DNA of 64,000 nt from Bacteroidia bacterium (GTDB taxonomy: Bacteria; Bacteroidota; Bacteroidia; Cytophagales; Cyclobacteriaceae), in the NCBI GenBank assembly GCA_030432655.1, contig JAUILA010000026.1, positions 1 to 64,000 on the forward strand. Direction: 5' to 3'. The notes under the pieces are model-generated. The model made no database searches. It was not told where the DNA came from and worked only from the letters and a program-made list of their open reading frames with translations. The translations under genes were made by a program, and so were the position numbers. Shown here in pieces: positions 8,611 through 18,582 of this stretch (the stretch's first letter is position 1; every line of letters begins with the position of its first letter).

Positions 8611-10530
8611 TTACAACACCTTAAATTCGATGCGTCTGTTCCGGGCTCTGTTCTCCTCGGAATCGTTGGGAAATGCAGGGTTTGTCTGACCATATCCGCT
8701 GGAATTCAGTCGGTTGTCATCCACCCCTTGATTTATCAAATATTGGTAAACCGACTCGGCCCGGCGGCGGGATAAATTCATATTATATGTCGCGGTCCCG
8801 ACATCATCGGTATGACCGGAAATTTCAATTTTTACATCCGGGTTCTGCTCGAGGAACCGGATCACATTGTTCAGCTCGGTTTTGGACTTCTCCTTCAGTT
8901 CGTATTTATCCGTCTCAAAGAATATATTGTTCAGGATACTCACCGACCCGGATTCGATCGGCTCCAGTTCAATGTCCCTGGTGACGGCCTTGATGTCCTG
9001 TCCTTCCTCAAAAACAAAGGAGGCGCTGTTAAACAGGTACCCGGGCTTGCTCACATAAAGTGCATACTCTGATCCTTCCGCCAGCACGATCAGGTACCTG
9101 CCGTTTTCCGGATCCGAACTCACAAGGCTTTCCCTTTCCTCATCCAGGATATCAAACAATTCGATTTCCGCCTCCAGCTTTTCCCCTGTGTGTGCATCCG
9201 TAACAATGCCCGTCACATAGGAAGTCCTGGCCGCCACCTGCATATCTTCAGGCACGTCAAATGCATAGATCTTAGATTTTTTGGCCGCATCACCATTGTC
9301 CTCCAGCGAATAATAGCCTTTTTTGCCATCAGGAGAAATGAACAGGCTCACCTGGTCTTCCCCGGTATTGACCGGCGCCCCGAAATTCACCGATTCCTGC
9401 CAGCCGGCCCCTGCCCTTTCCGCATAATAAATATCATATCCACCAAAACCGGTGCGCCCGTTAGAGGAGAAATAAAGAATGGAATTACTGGGATGAATAA
9501 ATGGAGAAACATCTTCCTGCGGGGTATTAATGGCCTCTCCCGGGTTAACCGGCGTAGTCCAGTTGCCTGCTTCATCCAGCGTGGTCATCCAGATATCTCG
9601 GTTGCCCAGTCCACCCGGTCGGTTCGACACAAAATACAAGGTACGCCCGTCCGGTGACAGCGACGGTTGCGATTCCCAGCTGGGACCATTCACCACACCT
9701 CCCAGGTTTTCCGGGGCCGACCAGGTGTCCCCGGTACGGTAAGAAATAAACAGGTCACAACTGCCATACCCTTCCCGGCCGTAGCAGGAAGTAAAGATCA
9801 GGCTTCGCCCGTCAGCCGACATGGTACAGGTTCCTTCGTTTCCGGGAGAATTAATATTGTCTGACAACGATACCGGCTCCTGCCAGTTGCCCGTCGCATC
9901 TTTCCTGCTGATCACCAGGTCCTCATCGTAATCCATGGAAATTCCCAGCCGCCTGGTATAAATGATCCCGGTTCCGTCGATGGTCAGGATCGGAAAATAC
10001 TGCATCGGGAAGGAATTCACTTCATCCGGCATTGGGCGCGGATCAAATTCCGCCATCCTGGCCTGGTTGGCAATAGCAAATTCCGCATTGGCCGCGTATT
10101 GCTCCGCTTCCTCGCGGCGGCGCTTGTTTCCCGGGTTCAGCGCGAGGTAGTTATTAGCCATTTCCAGTGCCTTTTCGTATTCCTGAATCTGCACGTAGAG
10201 GTCGGCCAGTTCAAAATACGCCGGCGCCTGATTCTCCCGCTCAATCCTGAGCAGCTTCTCCAGTGACACCCTGGCCCTCGGAAGATCGCCCTGGGCTTTA
10301 TGAATCAACCCCATCATCAGCCAGGCATCATAAAAATCATCGTCCTTGTCCACCGCGGCATTCAGGTACTCCAGGGCTTCCTCATACTGTCCCCGTACCC
10401 GGAAATTATCGGCCTGCCTGAAATATTCAGCTGCTTTCTTGTTCTTTGTTCCCGGTGTCTGCTGTGCCTGTCCTGTGAGGACACACATAAAAAATAAAAC
10501 CGGGAGAATGCTTAGTCTTAAAAAATACAT
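8611..10530 (-). CDS. OmpA-family protein with TPR and PD40 propeller domains
   Basis: An outer-envelope protein of a type common in Bacteroidota. In order: a signal peptide (about 1-22), TPR repeats (about 30-150), a six-bladed WD40-like PD40 propeller (about 185-420, repeated SPDGRTLYFVSNRPGG-type blades), a carboxypeptidase-regulatory-like domain, and a C-terminal OmpA peptidoglycan-binding domain with ISGHTDDVG and RRRAESVYQYL. The ATG at 10530 gives a normal signal peptide; a TTG six codons upstream would add a charged extension. Members of this architecture are often associated with gliding or type IX secretion, but no such gene is seen here. It stands alone between susC and folD. Confidence 0.9.
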   Translation of the reverse strand: MYFLRLSILPVLFFMCVLTGQAQQTPGTKNKKAAEYFRQADNFRVRGQYEEALEYLNAAVDKDDDFYDAWLMMGLIHKAQGDLPRARVSLEKLLRIERENQAPAYFELADLYVQIQEYEKALEMANNYLALNPGNKRRREEAEQYAANAEFAIANQARMAEFDPRPMPDEVNSFPMQYFPILTIDGTGIIYTRRLGISMDYDEDLVISRKDATGNWQEPVSLSDNINSPGNEGTCTMSADGRSLIFTSCYGREGYGSCDLFISYRTGDTWSAPENLGGVVNGPSWESQPSLSPDGRTLYFVSNRPGGLGNRDIWMTTLDEAGNWTTPVNPGEAINTPQEDVSPFIHPSNSILYFSSNGRTGFGGYDIYYAERAGAGWQESVNFGAPVNTGEDQVSLFISPDGKKGYYSLEDNGDAAKKSKIYAFDVPEDMQVAARTSYVTGIVTDAHTGEKLEAEIELFDILDEERESLVSSDPENGRYLIVLAEGSEYALYVSKPGYLFNSASFVFEEGQDIKAVTRDIELEPIESGSVSILNNIFFETDKYELKEKSKTELNNVIRFLEQNPDVKIEISGHTDDVGTATYNMNLSRRRAESVYQYLINQGVDDNRLNSSGYGQTNPAFPNDSEENRARNRRIEFKVL

Positions 10531-10587
10531 ACTCCAATTTTCCCTCAATTAAAGGGCCAACGTTAAAAATTCAAAAAATATTGCCAA

Positions 10588-11481
10588 TTATTGCCTTTCA
10601 ATACGCATCTCCGTGGCCCGGAGGGTATTCAGCAACAACGAAGCAATCGTCATCGGTCCGACACCTCCCGGCACCGGGGTAATCAGCGAAGCTTTCTCCT
10701 TAACCTCCTCAAACTCCACGTCTCCTTTCAGGTAATAGCCGCGCTCATGTTCATCTGAAGCAACCCGTGTGATCCCGACGTCCACCACCACGGCGCCTTC
10801 CTTTACCATATCCCCCTTTACGAGTCCGGGCACCCCGGTGGCCACAATCAGGATATCCGCCCTGCGCGTATGGCTGGCCAGGTCCTTTGTATATTTATGG
10901 CAAACGGTAACGGTGGCAAGTTCCTGGTAGGAAAGGATCGCCGTCATCGGAGCACCCACCGTCCGGCTGTTTCCGACCATTACGCAATGGCTGCCTTTCA
11001 ACGGCACATCATAGCGTTTAAGCAATTCGGCAATTCCGTAAGGCGTGGCCGGCATCAATCCGGGATGGTTGGAAGTAATCCTTCCGTAATTCAGGTTGGT
11101 AAATCCGTCCACGTCTTTCTCCGGGGATATGTGCTCCGTGACCTTGGTCGAACTGATATGATCAGGCAGGGGAAGCTGGACAATCAGGCCGTCAATGTCT
11201 TCGTCTTTATTGATCCGGTCAACCTGGGCCAGTAACTTCTCTTCACTAATGGTGGCCGGGTAATTCATCAGGGTGTATTCGTAGCCGACCTTTTTACAGG
11301 CGCGGATCTTATTGTTCACATACGTCTGGCTTGCCCCGTCGTCCCCGACCAGAATGGCCGCCAGGTGCGGTGTTTTTTTACCCTTTTCCTTCAGTTCGTC
11401 AACGCGCTTTTTAATTTCGTCCTGGATCTCATTGGCTACCCGCCTGCCGTCAAGAATGTTGGATTTGGTTGTGGTGGTCAT
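10588..11481 (-). CDS. folD: Bifunctional methylenetetrahydrofolate dehydrogenase/cyclohydrolase
   Basis: FolD interconverts 5,10-methylene-, methenyl- and 10-formyl-tetrahydrofolate in the cytosol, feeding purine and formyl-methionine synthesis. With the ATG at 11481 it has 297 residues. Catalytic Tyr54 and Lys58 lie in YVNNK, and the family motifs QLPLPDH, KDVDGF and PGGVGPMT are intact. An upstream TTG would overlap lepA by 8 bp; the ATG leaves a 10-bp gap. The two genes are probably one operon with lepA upstream. Confidence 0.95.
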   Translation of the reverse strand: MTTTTKSNILDGRRVANEIQDEIKKRVDELKEKGKKTPHLAAILVGDDGASQTYVNNKIRACKKVGYEYTLMNYPATISEEKLLAQVDRINKDEDIDGLIVQLPLPDHISSTKVTEHISPEKDVDGFTNLNYGRITSNHPGLMPATPYGIAELLKRYDVPLKGSHCVMVGNSRTVGAPMTAILSYQELATVTVCHKYTKDLASHTRRADILIVATGVPGLVKGDMVKEGAVVVDVGITRVASDEHERGYYLKGDVEFEEVKEKASLITPVPGGVGPMTIASLLLNTLRATEMRIERQ

Positions 11482-11491
11482 AGGAGAATGA

Positions 11492-13276
11492 TTAATCAAG
11501 TTTCAAAACGGCCATGAAGGCTTCCTGGGGCACTTCCACGTTCCCCACCTGTCGCATGCGTTTCTTACCTTTCTTCTGCTTTTCCAGAAGCTTTCTCTTC
11601 CGGGTAATATCCCCTCCATAACACTTGGCCAGTACGTTCTTACGCATGGCCCTCACCGTCTCACGGGCAATTACCTTGGTGCCGATCGAAGCCTGAACCG
11701 CGATCTCAAACATCTGGCGCGGGATCAGGTCCTTCAGCTTTTCACACAGCCGCTTGCCCCATTCATACGCCTTGTCCCGGTGAACGATCGCCGACAAGGC
11801 ATCCACCTTGTCCCCATTGAGCAGGATATCCAGCTTCACCATGTTAGACTGCCGGTAGCCGATCGGCTGGTAATCCAGCGAAGCGTACCCGCGTGACAAG
11901 GTCTTCAGTTTATCGAAGAAATCAAAGACGATCTCGGACAACGGAAGTTCAAAAGTAAGCTCCACCCGGTCAGCCGTCAGGTAGATCTGGTTCTTGATGA
12001 TCCCCCGCTTGTCAATACAGAGGTTCATAATATTCCCGATGTATTCTGCCTTGGTTATGATCTGCGCCCGGATAAAGGGCTCCTCGATATGGGAAATGGT
12101 ATTCGGCTCCGGCATTTCAGACGGGGCATTGATATGCCGCACCGACCCATCGGTCTGCACCGCGTGGAATTGTACCGATGGCACCGTGGTAATCACGGTC
12201 ATGTCAAACTCACGTTCCAGCCGCTCCTGGACAATTTCCATGTGCAGCATGCCCAGGAAACCGCACCGGAAACCAAAGCCCAGGGCCGCCGACGTTTCCG
12301 GCTCCCAGACAAGCGAAGCATCATTCAGCTGGAGTTTCTCCATGGAGGCCCGCAATTCCTCAAATTCCGACGTATCCACCGGGTAGATCCCGGCAAAAAC
12401 CATCGGCTTAACATTCTCAAACCCTTTTACCGCCTTACACGGCCGGTCGACATGGGTGATGGTATCCCCCACTTTCACTTCCTTAGCCACCTTGATCCCG
12501 GAGATCAGGTACCCGACATTTCCGGCAGAAATCTTGTCCCGGGGCTGCTGCTTCAGTTTCAGCACCCCGATCTCATCCGCCTCATAAAATTTTCCGGTGT
12601 TGACAAATTTTACCTCGTCCCCTTTCCGGATCGTGCCGTTGAATACCCGGAAGTAGACTTCAATGCCGCGGTACGGATTAAATACCGAATCAAATATCAT
12701 GGCCTGAAGGGGCTCTTCAGGGTCACCGCCTGGGGCGGGGATTCGGTTAATAATTGCCGAGAGAATATTATCGATCCCAATGCCTTCCTTGGCACTGGCA
12801 TGGATCACATCACCGGGATCACACCCGATCAGGTTCACGATCTCGTCGGTCACTTCTTCCGGCATGGCACTCGGAAGGTCGATTTTATTCAGTACGGGAA
12901 TAATTTCCAGATCATGTTCCAGGGCCAGGTACAGGTTGGAAATCGTTTGGGCTTCGATACCCTGCGCCGCATCCACGATAAGCAGTGCACCTTCACAGGC
13001 AGCGATTGACCGCGATACCTCGTAACTGAAATCCACGTGCCCCGGGGTATCGATCAGGTTGAGGGTATAGTCCTCTCCGTGAAAATTAAAATCCATCTGG
13101 ATGGCATGGCTCTTAATGGTAATGCCGCGCTCACGCTCCAGGTCCATATCATCCAGCAACTGTTCCTGCATCTCACGCTCCGTAACGGTATTGGTTGCCT
13201 GCAACAACCGGTCGGCCAGGGTACTTTTGCCATGGTCAATGTGCGCGATAATGCAAAAATTTCGAATATTCTTCAT
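11492..13276 (-). CDS. lepA: Elongation factor 4 (LepA)
   Basis: A ribosome-binding translational GTPase that back-translocates stalled ribosomes or helps subunit biogenesis. The 594 residues have the full family layout: G1 motif AHIDHGKST (residues 11-19), DTPGHVDF switch II, NKIDLP, the EF-G-like domains, and the LepA-specific C-terminal domain ending in [20 protein letters not shown]. It is the first gene of the lepA-folD unit. Confidence 0.98.
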   Translation of the reverse strand: MKNIRNFCIIAHIDHGKSTLADRLLQATNTVTEREMQEQLLDDMDLERERGITIKSHAIQMDFNFHGEDYTLNLIDTPGHVDFSYEVSRSIAACEGALLIVDAAQGIEAQTISNLYLALEHDLEIIPVLNKIDLPSAMPEEVTDEIVNLIGCDPGDVIHASAKEGIGIDNILSAIINRIPAPGGDPEEPLQAMIFDSVFNPYRGIEVYFRVFNGTIRKGDEVKFVNTGKFYEADEIGVLKLKQQPRDKISAGNVGYLISGIKVAKEVKVGDTITHVDRPCKAVKGFENVKPMVFAGIYPVDTSEFEELRASMEKLQLNDASLVWEPETSAALGFGFRCGFLGMLHMEIVQERLEREFDMTVITTVPSVQFHAVQTDGSVRHINAPSEMPEPNTISHIEEPFIRAQIITKAEYIGNIMNLCIDKRGIIKNQIYLTADRVELTFELPLSEIVFDFFDKLKTLSRGYASLDYQPIGYRQSNMVKLDILLNGDKVDALSAIVHRDKAYEWGKRLCEKLKDLIPRQMFEIAVQASIGTKVIARETVRAMRKNVLAKCYGGDITRKRKLLEKQKKGKKRMRQVGNVEVPQEAFMAVLKLD

Positions 13277-13318
13277 CTACAATCTAATGATCAGACCTTA
13301 TGCTTTGTTCTGAATGTG

Positions 13319-13326
13319 CAAAAGTA
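13319..13326 (-). promoter_or_regulatory. Candidate -7 element upstream of lepA
   Basis: On the minus strand this reads TACTTTTG, matching TAnnTTTG, 43 bp before the lepA start. No convincing -33 element is seen at the usual distance. Confidence 0.45.
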
Positions 13327-13444
13327 GGTGTTATTCATCAATTGTCATTATTATTCGGACATTGTCCGTATAATTTCCTGCCGGATGACCCGTTTATAGC
13401 TAATTTCCTAACTTCGCAGCAACTTCAGGCATAAATCAGCATCC

Positions 13445-13996
13445 ATGAACATCACTGAAAATAATGCGGTCGCCCGGCAGAAACTCGAAGAGAATATCGC
13501 CGAGTTCATTATCTACATGTACCAGATGGAAGATCTCATCCGGGTATATGAATTTAACCTGGACGATATCCGCCAGTATGTGATCAGCCATTTTCCCGTG
13601 GAAGACGATGAAAAACAGGAAATGGAAACGTGGTTCAGTAATATAATGGAGAATATGAAGGAGCAGGGTCTGACCGACCGCGGACACCTGCGTGAAGTGC
13701 AGGAGTTTGTTGACCAGCTGCTTCGGCTGAAGGAAGAGCTCCTCCCGGCCGACGAAGAATTTGCTGCTGTTTATAATGCCGCCCGTCCGCACATCCGGGA
13801 GAGCATTCGTGATTCACACGGAGCGGTCAAAAGTGATATCCAGGCTTGTCTGAACGGCATTTACGGCCTGCTCCTTTGCCGTATGGGCAACAAGGAAGTT
13901 CCGGAGGAATTACAGGAAGGTCTTGAGCATTTTGGGAATGTGCTCTCTTACCTGAGTTTTCGTTACCGCCAGGTGCGTTTCCAGGGCGATAACTAG
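13445..13996 (+). CDS. DUF4924-type conserved Bacteroidota protein
   Basis: A 183-residue cytosolic, mostly helical protein without signal peptide or membrane segment. The opening (ARQKLEENIAEFIIYMYQMED) and the ending region with GIYGLLLCRMG match what I recall of the Bacteroidota family DUF4924; its function is unknown. It is convergent with the methyltransferase gene, with 15 bp between the ends, and divergent from lepA across a 168-bp gap. Confidence 0.75.
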   Translation: MNITENNAVARQKLEENIAEFIIYMYQMEDLIRVYEFNLDDIRQYVISHFPVEDDEKQEMETWFSNIMENMKEQGLTDRGHLREVQEFVDQLLRLKEELLPADEEFAAVYNAARPHIRESIRDSHGAVKSDIQACLNGIYGLLLCRMGNKEVPEELQEGLEHFGNVLSYLSFRYRQVRFQGDN

Positions 13997-14011
13997 GCTC
14001 ACTTATTCTGA

Positions 14012-14698
14012 TTATTTGGTGAGCACCGCCAGGTACTGATCTTCCTGGTTCTCGAAAACCACCTGGCAGTTAAGACCGGCCAGGGTGGCGTAATGCTCCA
14101 GCATCCGCTGATCAAGGTATAGCCAGGTAAACCATTCTCCCGCCTCCCCTTTATATACATACTGGTAATCAATTTCCCCGAAATAGCGGTCCATCGGGAG
14201 GTCATTGGAATACAGGTATCGGATATCGCTGCTGTCCAGGATAATCCTGCCCCGGTCATGGAGCAAATCCGACAAATGCCTGAGCAGTCCTGCCAGGTTG
14301 GCAATACGTCCGGTAACGCCGATCCCGTTCATCATCAGCCAGAGTGTATCGTATTGCTCCCCCGAGAAATCCGATATTCTCCCGTTGACCACCTGCTGAA
14401 TGCCGCTCTCCGTCATGATCCGGCAGGCCTTCGCTGATGGCTCGAGGGCAGTGACATCATAGCCTTCTTCCTGGAATATGCGGGTGTGTACGCCGGCCCC
14501 GGCCCCGATATCCAGGATCCTGCCGTATGCGAGGGACAGGGCGTAATGCTCCAGTTCCGACAGGTCGTCCTCTTCCCTGAAAAATACCTCTACGGGCATT
14601 TCTTCCGGGTCCCCGTATGAATTGTTCAGCCATAGCTTATCGCCGCGTGCCTCCCTGAAATAGTCCCACAGGGCAGCACCAAATACATCATTTGCCAT
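14012..14698 (-). CDS. Class I SAM-dependent methyltransferase
   Basis: A 228-residue Rossmann-fold methyltransferase. Motif I is ILDIGAGAGVHT, followed by an acidic residue after the second strand (VTALEPS), which together bind S-adenosylmethionine. The rest of the domain is typical of the methyltransferase-11/25 group, and the substrate cannot be told. I use the ATG at 14698 (MANDVFGAALWDY); an upstream TTG would add seven residues. The gene is divergent from acpH, and the two starts are 43 bp apart. Confidence 0.85.
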   Translation of the reverse strand: MANDVFGAALWDYFREARGDKLWLNNSYGDPEEMPVEVFFREEDDLSELEHYALSLAYGRILDIGAGAGVHTRIFQEEGYDVTALEPSAKACRIMTESGIQQVVNGRISDFSGEQYDTLWLMMNGIGVTGRIANLAGLLRHLSDLLHDRGRIILDSSDIRYLYSNDLPMDRYFGEIDYQYVYKGEAGEWFTWLYLDQRMLEHYATLAGLNCQVVFENQEDQYLAVLTK

Positions 14699-14720
14699 AG
14701 ACACACGCAATGGTTTCAAT

Positions 14721-14728
14721 CAAATATA
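14721..14728 (-). promoter_or_regulatory. Candidate -7 element for the methyltransferase gene
   Basis: The minus strand reads TATATTTG (TAnnTTTG) 22 bp before the ATG. On the plus strand TAGTTTTA at 14729-14736 may serve acpH, so two weak promoters could be packed into the 43-bp divergent gap. Confidence 0.35.
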
Positions 14729-14741
14729 GTAGTTTTAACGT

Positions 14742-15341
14742 ATGAATTTTCTTGCCCACTTGTACCTTTCCGGCTCATCTGAAGATATTATGCTTGGAAA
14801 CTTCATTGGCGATTTCGTCAAAGGGCACAAGTACGAAAAATATTCTCCGGGAATCAGGGAGGGCATTCTGCTCCATCGCCGCATAGATGATTTCACCGAT
14901 CACCATGAAATCGTCTCCAACAGCAAGGACATTCTCCGGGACAAATACCGGCATTATTCAGGGGTGATTGTCGATATGTTCTACGATCATTTCCTGGCCA
15001 GGTTCTGGCCGGATTTCAGCCAGCGGAGTCTTCCTGAATTCACGCGGGAGGTGTACGGTATTCTGCAGCGCCGTCGCGAGGAAATGCCCCGCGCGGCTTC
15101 GCACATGCTTACCTACATGGCGGCTGACAACTGGCTGCTTAGCTACGCGAGCCGGGAGGGGATTCACCAGGCACTATCCGGAATGGCCCGCCGCACATCG
15201 TTTAAATCACACATGGAGGAGGCGGTTACCGATCTGGAAGCAAATTACGAGGCCTTTCATGAACAATTTAATCAATTCTTCCCGGTCCTTGCCGGCGAAG
15301 TAGCCCAACATAATCCCGCGTTCAGTCCCCCTGAATTCTGA
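14742..15341 (+). CDS. acpH: Acyl carrier protein phosphodiesterase (DUF479)
   Basis: AcpH-family hydrolase that removes the 4'-phosphopantetheine arm from holo-acyl carrier protein. The 199 residues match the family. The signature is visible at the start (MNFLAHLYLS, GNFIGDFVKG) together with the HRRIDDFTD and VDMFYDHFLA metal-site regions characteristic of this HD-like fold. The gene ends directly against the convergent propeller gene, with no bases between the two stop codons. Confidence 0.9.
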   Translation: MNFLAHLYLSGSSEDIMLGNFIGDFVKGHKYEKYSPGIREGILLHRRIDDFTDHHEIVSNSKDILRDKYRHYSGVIVDMFYDHFLARFWPDFSQRSLPEFTREVYGILQRRREEMPRAASHMLTYMAADNWLLSYASREGIHQALSGMARRTSFKSHMEEAVTDLEANYEAFHEQFNQFFPVLAGEVAQHNPAFSPPEF

Positions 15342-18083
15342 TCACTTCACTTCCAGGTCCCGGGTCACCGTCTTGTCACCCTGGCTGACTTCAAGCTTGT
15401 ATTTTCCTTTTTCAATGTAAGGCGATTTCCGGTTGCCGGTCTTCAGGTCCCAGGTTGTCTTGTCAAACGCCGCCGAGGGTTCCTCCGACCAGCTGGCCAC
15501 CTTCTTATCCTCCTCGTCCGTAATGGTGAAGGTCACCTTACCCTCGCCGGGCGCATAATAGCGGATTGCATATTCGGGAGAATATGGCTCCAGGTATTCG
15601 TACCTCTTCTCCCCCCAGCGACTGCTGTAACGGATCGACGACCCGGCAAAGACCAGTAATTCATCCGGACTGACACTGGCCGACTGCAGCGGGGCAACAT
15701 CCACCACGTACATGCTCCGGCCGTGAGTGGCCACGACCAGTTCATTCTCCCGCGGCTGAATCACCAGGTCGTACGCCGATACATTCGGTATCGTTGCGGC
15801 GTATTCCCATTTTTCCCCGCCGTCCAGGCTGATGTACAGCCCGTGATCAGTTCCGGCGTACAGCAGGGACGGGCTCACCGGGTCCTGGAGAATGGCATTC
15901 ACCACGATTTCCGGCATATTTCCCTTAAGCGAGGTCCATGTGTTACCGCTGTCTGTGGTTTTATACAGGTAGGCGGAAAAGTCATCCTCACGGTACCCGT
16001 TCAGAGAAACAAAAAAGGTGTTCTCATCGTGCGGACTGGCCATGACAAAGCTCACCCACTTGTGCTCTGGCAGGCCGTTGTCCACCTCTTTCCAGCTTCC
16101 GTCTTTCAGGATCCGGACGTGGCCGTCGTCGGTACCGGCGATCAGCAATCCAAATTCAAGCGGTGATTCATCCAGGGTGGATATGGTGGAGAATGGCACA
16201 TTGCCCTGCGGAAGATCACGTGTCAGGTCGTCACTTATCGCTTTCCAGGTATCCCCGCTGTCCATGCTTCTGTACACTCGCTGCGAGGCCATGTACACGA
16301 TATCCGGGTTATGTTTGCTTATGATCAGCGGCGCACGCCAGTTCCAGCGGAGCGGATCCTCGCCGATATCATGCATCGGGGTCACCTTGCTGGCATCGCC
16401 GGTCCGCCGGTTGATCTTATAATAATTACCAAACTGAAACCCTGTATAAACGATGTCCGCGTTCCTCGGATCCGGTGAAACGTACATTCCGTCACCTCCC
16501 ATGAGGTCTTCCCAATGGCGTGACCGGTTAGGCACAGAAGTGGAAGGGCCGACCAGCGAACCGTTGTCCTGAAGTCCGCCGTACACGTTGTAAGGTTTTT
16601 CATTGTCCACATTCACCGTGTAAAACTGCCCTACCGGCATGTTGTTGATATGGTTCCAATTGGCACCCCCGTCGTAGCTTTCATAGAGTCCGCCATCATT
16701 TCCCAGCCGGATGTGGTCGCTGTCTGACGGATCGATCCACATGGCCTGGTGATCGACGTGAACATCACCGACTGTATCGATACGCGCGTAGGTTTCACCG
16801 CCGTCGTAGGATGCCAGAAGCGGCACCCCGAAAACATATACTTCGTCGGCATTATCCGGCGCCACCCGCACTTCCCCGAAATAGTACCCATAGGTGAAAT
16901 ACACCCCGTCAAGTGCGTAGCTGTTGACAAGCTTCCAGGAATCGCCACCGTTATCGGAACGGTAGAGCTGTGCACCGGTCACTTCCGTATTGAACAGCTC
17001 CTCGTTGGCGTCACTGAAATAATTGCCAATGTCACGTGGTGTATAGGCCCCCTGGCGAATATCCGACTTGACCTGCTGAACCGAATACTTTTCCGGGTAG
17101 CCCCTGGATTTCAGGAATTCCTCCAGCAGTTTGTCGTCGAGGTCCAGAAGATGCTGGGGCGTCATATCTCTGAAATCGGCAATATCAAGTGCATCAGTTT
17201 CCGCTTCCTCCTCTTTCTCCTTCTCCTTCATCTTCTGATTGTCCAGGAACGCATAAAGTCTGTCCGGATCTGAAGGACTCACAGCCAGGCCAATGCGCCC
17301 GACCCCGTCACCCTGCGGAAAGCCTGAAACGGCTTTTTCCCAGGTTTTACCTCCGTCAGATGATCTGTAAATGGCAGACCCCGGCCCGTCGCCTTTAAAA
17401 TCCCAGGCTTTGCGCGTTCGCTCCCAGGAGGCAGCCCATAGCTGGTCCGGATTATCCGGATTGATCACCAGGTCAATAATCCCCGTGCTGTCATTGATGT
17501 ACAATGTTTTCTCCCAGGTCGCGCCGCCATCTTGAGAGCGGAACACGCCACGGTCTTCATTGTTGGAATAAAGCGCACCAATACTGGCAACCCACACCAC
17601 ATCCGGATCTGACGGATGTACCAGTACTCTCGCGATATGCTGGGTTTCAGAGAGTCCGGCGGCGGACCAGGTTTTTCCGCCGTCAGTACTTTTATACATA
17701 CCGCTTCCCGCATAGCTTGAACGACTGCTGTTCTTCTCACCGGTTCCCGCATAAATGATTTGCGGATTGGACGGGGCCAGGGCCATATCACCAATTCCCA
17801 GGGCATCCTGGTCATCGAAAACAGGTTCGAACGTCACACCGTTGGTGGTCGTTTTGAAAATACCCCCGGAGGCAAATGCCACGTAGTATTCGGTAATATC
17901 ATTCGGATTGACTTCGATATCCGTAACACGGCCTCCCTGCACGACCGGACCGATATTCCGCGCGGGATATTTTTTAAGGAGCGTATTTGACTCCATTGTC
18001 CGCCGTTGCTGATAGCTGTCCGGGGTCTGGGCAAGGAGAATTGAAGAACTTAAAAGAAAGGCAAGAAGTAAAACTGGCTTCAT
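15342..18083 (-). CDS. Secreted BNR/sortilin-type beta-propeller protein
   Basis: A 913-residue exported protein with a signal peptide (MKPVLLLAFLLSSSILLAQ). Repeated Asp-box motifs (STDGGKTWS, SQDGGATWE, SSDGGKTWE, SDNGGDSWK, SLDGGEKWE) spread over residues about 60-780 form one or two sortilin/VPS10-like propellers; a small beta domain closes the protein. Many Bacteroidota encode such proteins, often labelled glycosyl hydrolase, but the Asp boxes are structural and I see no proof of glycosidase activity. An acidic Glu/Lys-rich insertion lies near residues 290-305. I chose the ATG at 18083 because a GTG upstream would precede the signal peptide with a charged stretch. Confidence 0.88.
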   Translation of the reverse strand: MKPVLLLAFLLSSSILLAQTPDSYQQRRTMESNTLLKKYPARNIGPVVQGGRVTDIEVNPNDITEYYVAFASGGIFKTTTNGVTFEPVFDDQDALGIGDMALAPSNPQIIYAGTGEKNSSRSSYAGSGMYKSTDGGKTWSAAGLSETQHIARVLVHPSDPDVVWVASIGALYSNNEDRGVFRSQDGGATWEKTLYINDSTGIIDLVINPDNPDQLWAASWERTRKAWDFKGDGPGSAIYRSSDGGKTWEKAVSGFPQGDGVGRIGLAVSPSDPDRLYAFLDNQKMKEKEKEEEAETDALDIADFRDMTPQHLLDLDDKLLEEFLKSRGYPEKYSVQQVKSDIRQGAYTPRDIGNYFSDANEELFNTEVTGAQLYRSDNGGDSWKLVNSYALDGVYFTYGYYFGEVRVAPDNADEVYVFGVPLLASYDGGETYARIDTVGDVHVDHQAMWIDPSDSDHIRLGNDGGLYESYDGGANWNHINNMPVGQFYTVNVDNEKPYNVYGGLQDNGSLVGPSTSVPNRSRHWEDLMGGDGMYVSPDPRNADIVYTGFQFGNYYKINRRTGDASKVTPMHDIGEDPLRWNWRAPLIISKHNPDIVYMASQRVYRSMDSGDTWKAISDDLTRDLPQGNVPFSTISTLDESPLEFGLLIAGTDDGHVRILKDGSWKEVDNGLPEHKWVSFVMASPHDENTFFVSLNGYREDDFSAYLYKTTDSGNTWTSLKGNMPEIVVNAILQDPVSPSLLYAGTDHGLYISLDGGEKWEYAATIPNVSAYDLVIQPRENELVVATHGRSMYVVDVAPLQSASVSPDELLVFAGSSIRYSSRWGEKRYEYLEPYSPEYAIRYYAPGEGKVTFTITDEEDKKVASWSEEPSAAFDKTTWDLKTGNRKSPYIEKGKYKLEVSQGDKTVTRDLEVK

Positions 18084-18192
18084 CCGGTTGAATTTTTTTG
18101 TTTGCACTAAAATATAAAAAACGGATCGACCGGAACGTATTAATACAAATAATACTGTCAGCGCATTGCTTTCACCTTCCGTGGCGAACCCC

Positions 18193-18200
18193 TATCTTTG
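18193..18200 (+). promoter_or_regulatory. Candidate -7 element (TATCTTTG)
   Basis: TATCTTTG matches TAnnTTTG and ends 16 bp before the ATG at 18217. This supports the shorter start for that gene, because a longer frame from 18166 would place the promoter inside the coding sequence. Confidence 0.5.
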
Positions 18201-18216
18201 CCGAAAAGCGCTGATT

Positions 18217-18582
18217 ATGAACGATCCGGAATTAGACGGAAAATACCTGGGATCCATTTCCTCTGACTTTGTAAAAATTTCAGATACGCTGAAGGAGGCT
18301 TCCTATGCCATCAGAAGGCAGGGCTTTTCTGACTACCCGATCTTCCCGATTTCCAAGATTGATCTGCCAATCGGGAAATTGTTGCTGGGCCGGGACGACC
18401 TGGACCTGGACTGGAATTATAATGCGTCATACCTGGATGAATTTATTCAGCGGGAGATCATTGCCCGGGACATGGAAGACGAATTCACGGAATCCTACAA
18501 AGACCCGGATGAATTTTGCTGCCTTTTTGTAGTCGACGCCAATTTTACGCGGTTCCTTTACATTCCCTATCCGGAGAATTAA
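18217..18582 (+). CDS. Conserved hypothetical protein, 121 residues
   Basis: A small acidic cytosolic protein that I cannot assign by function. It has no signal peptide or membrane segment. The N-terminal half contains a YAIRRQGFSDYPIFP-type segment, and the C-terminal half is rich in Asp/Glu and aromatics (DEFCCLFVVDANFTRFLYIPYP). The ATG at 18217 follows a TAnnTTTG element and is preferred over an ATG at 18166. The 3' end overlaps convergent thiL by 4 bp. Confidence 0.75.
   Translation: MNDPELDGKYLGSISSDFVKISDTLKEASYAIRRQGFSDYPIFPISKIDLPIGKLLLGRDDLDLDWNYNASYLDEFIQREIIARDMEDEFTESYKDPDEFCCLFVVDANFTRFLYIPYPEN

Noticed and set aside
8601-8614. GTAAT-AAAT-GTTAC, a one-mismatch copy of the sulfur operator upstream of susC
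   Set aside because: It lies across the end of the OmpA-family gene, is 42.5 bp from the susC -7 instead of 29.5, and the downstream genes have no link to sulfur.
12089-13009. 306-codon open frame opposite lepA
   Set aside because: Antisense to conserved GTPase motifs; composition is that of a codon shadow.
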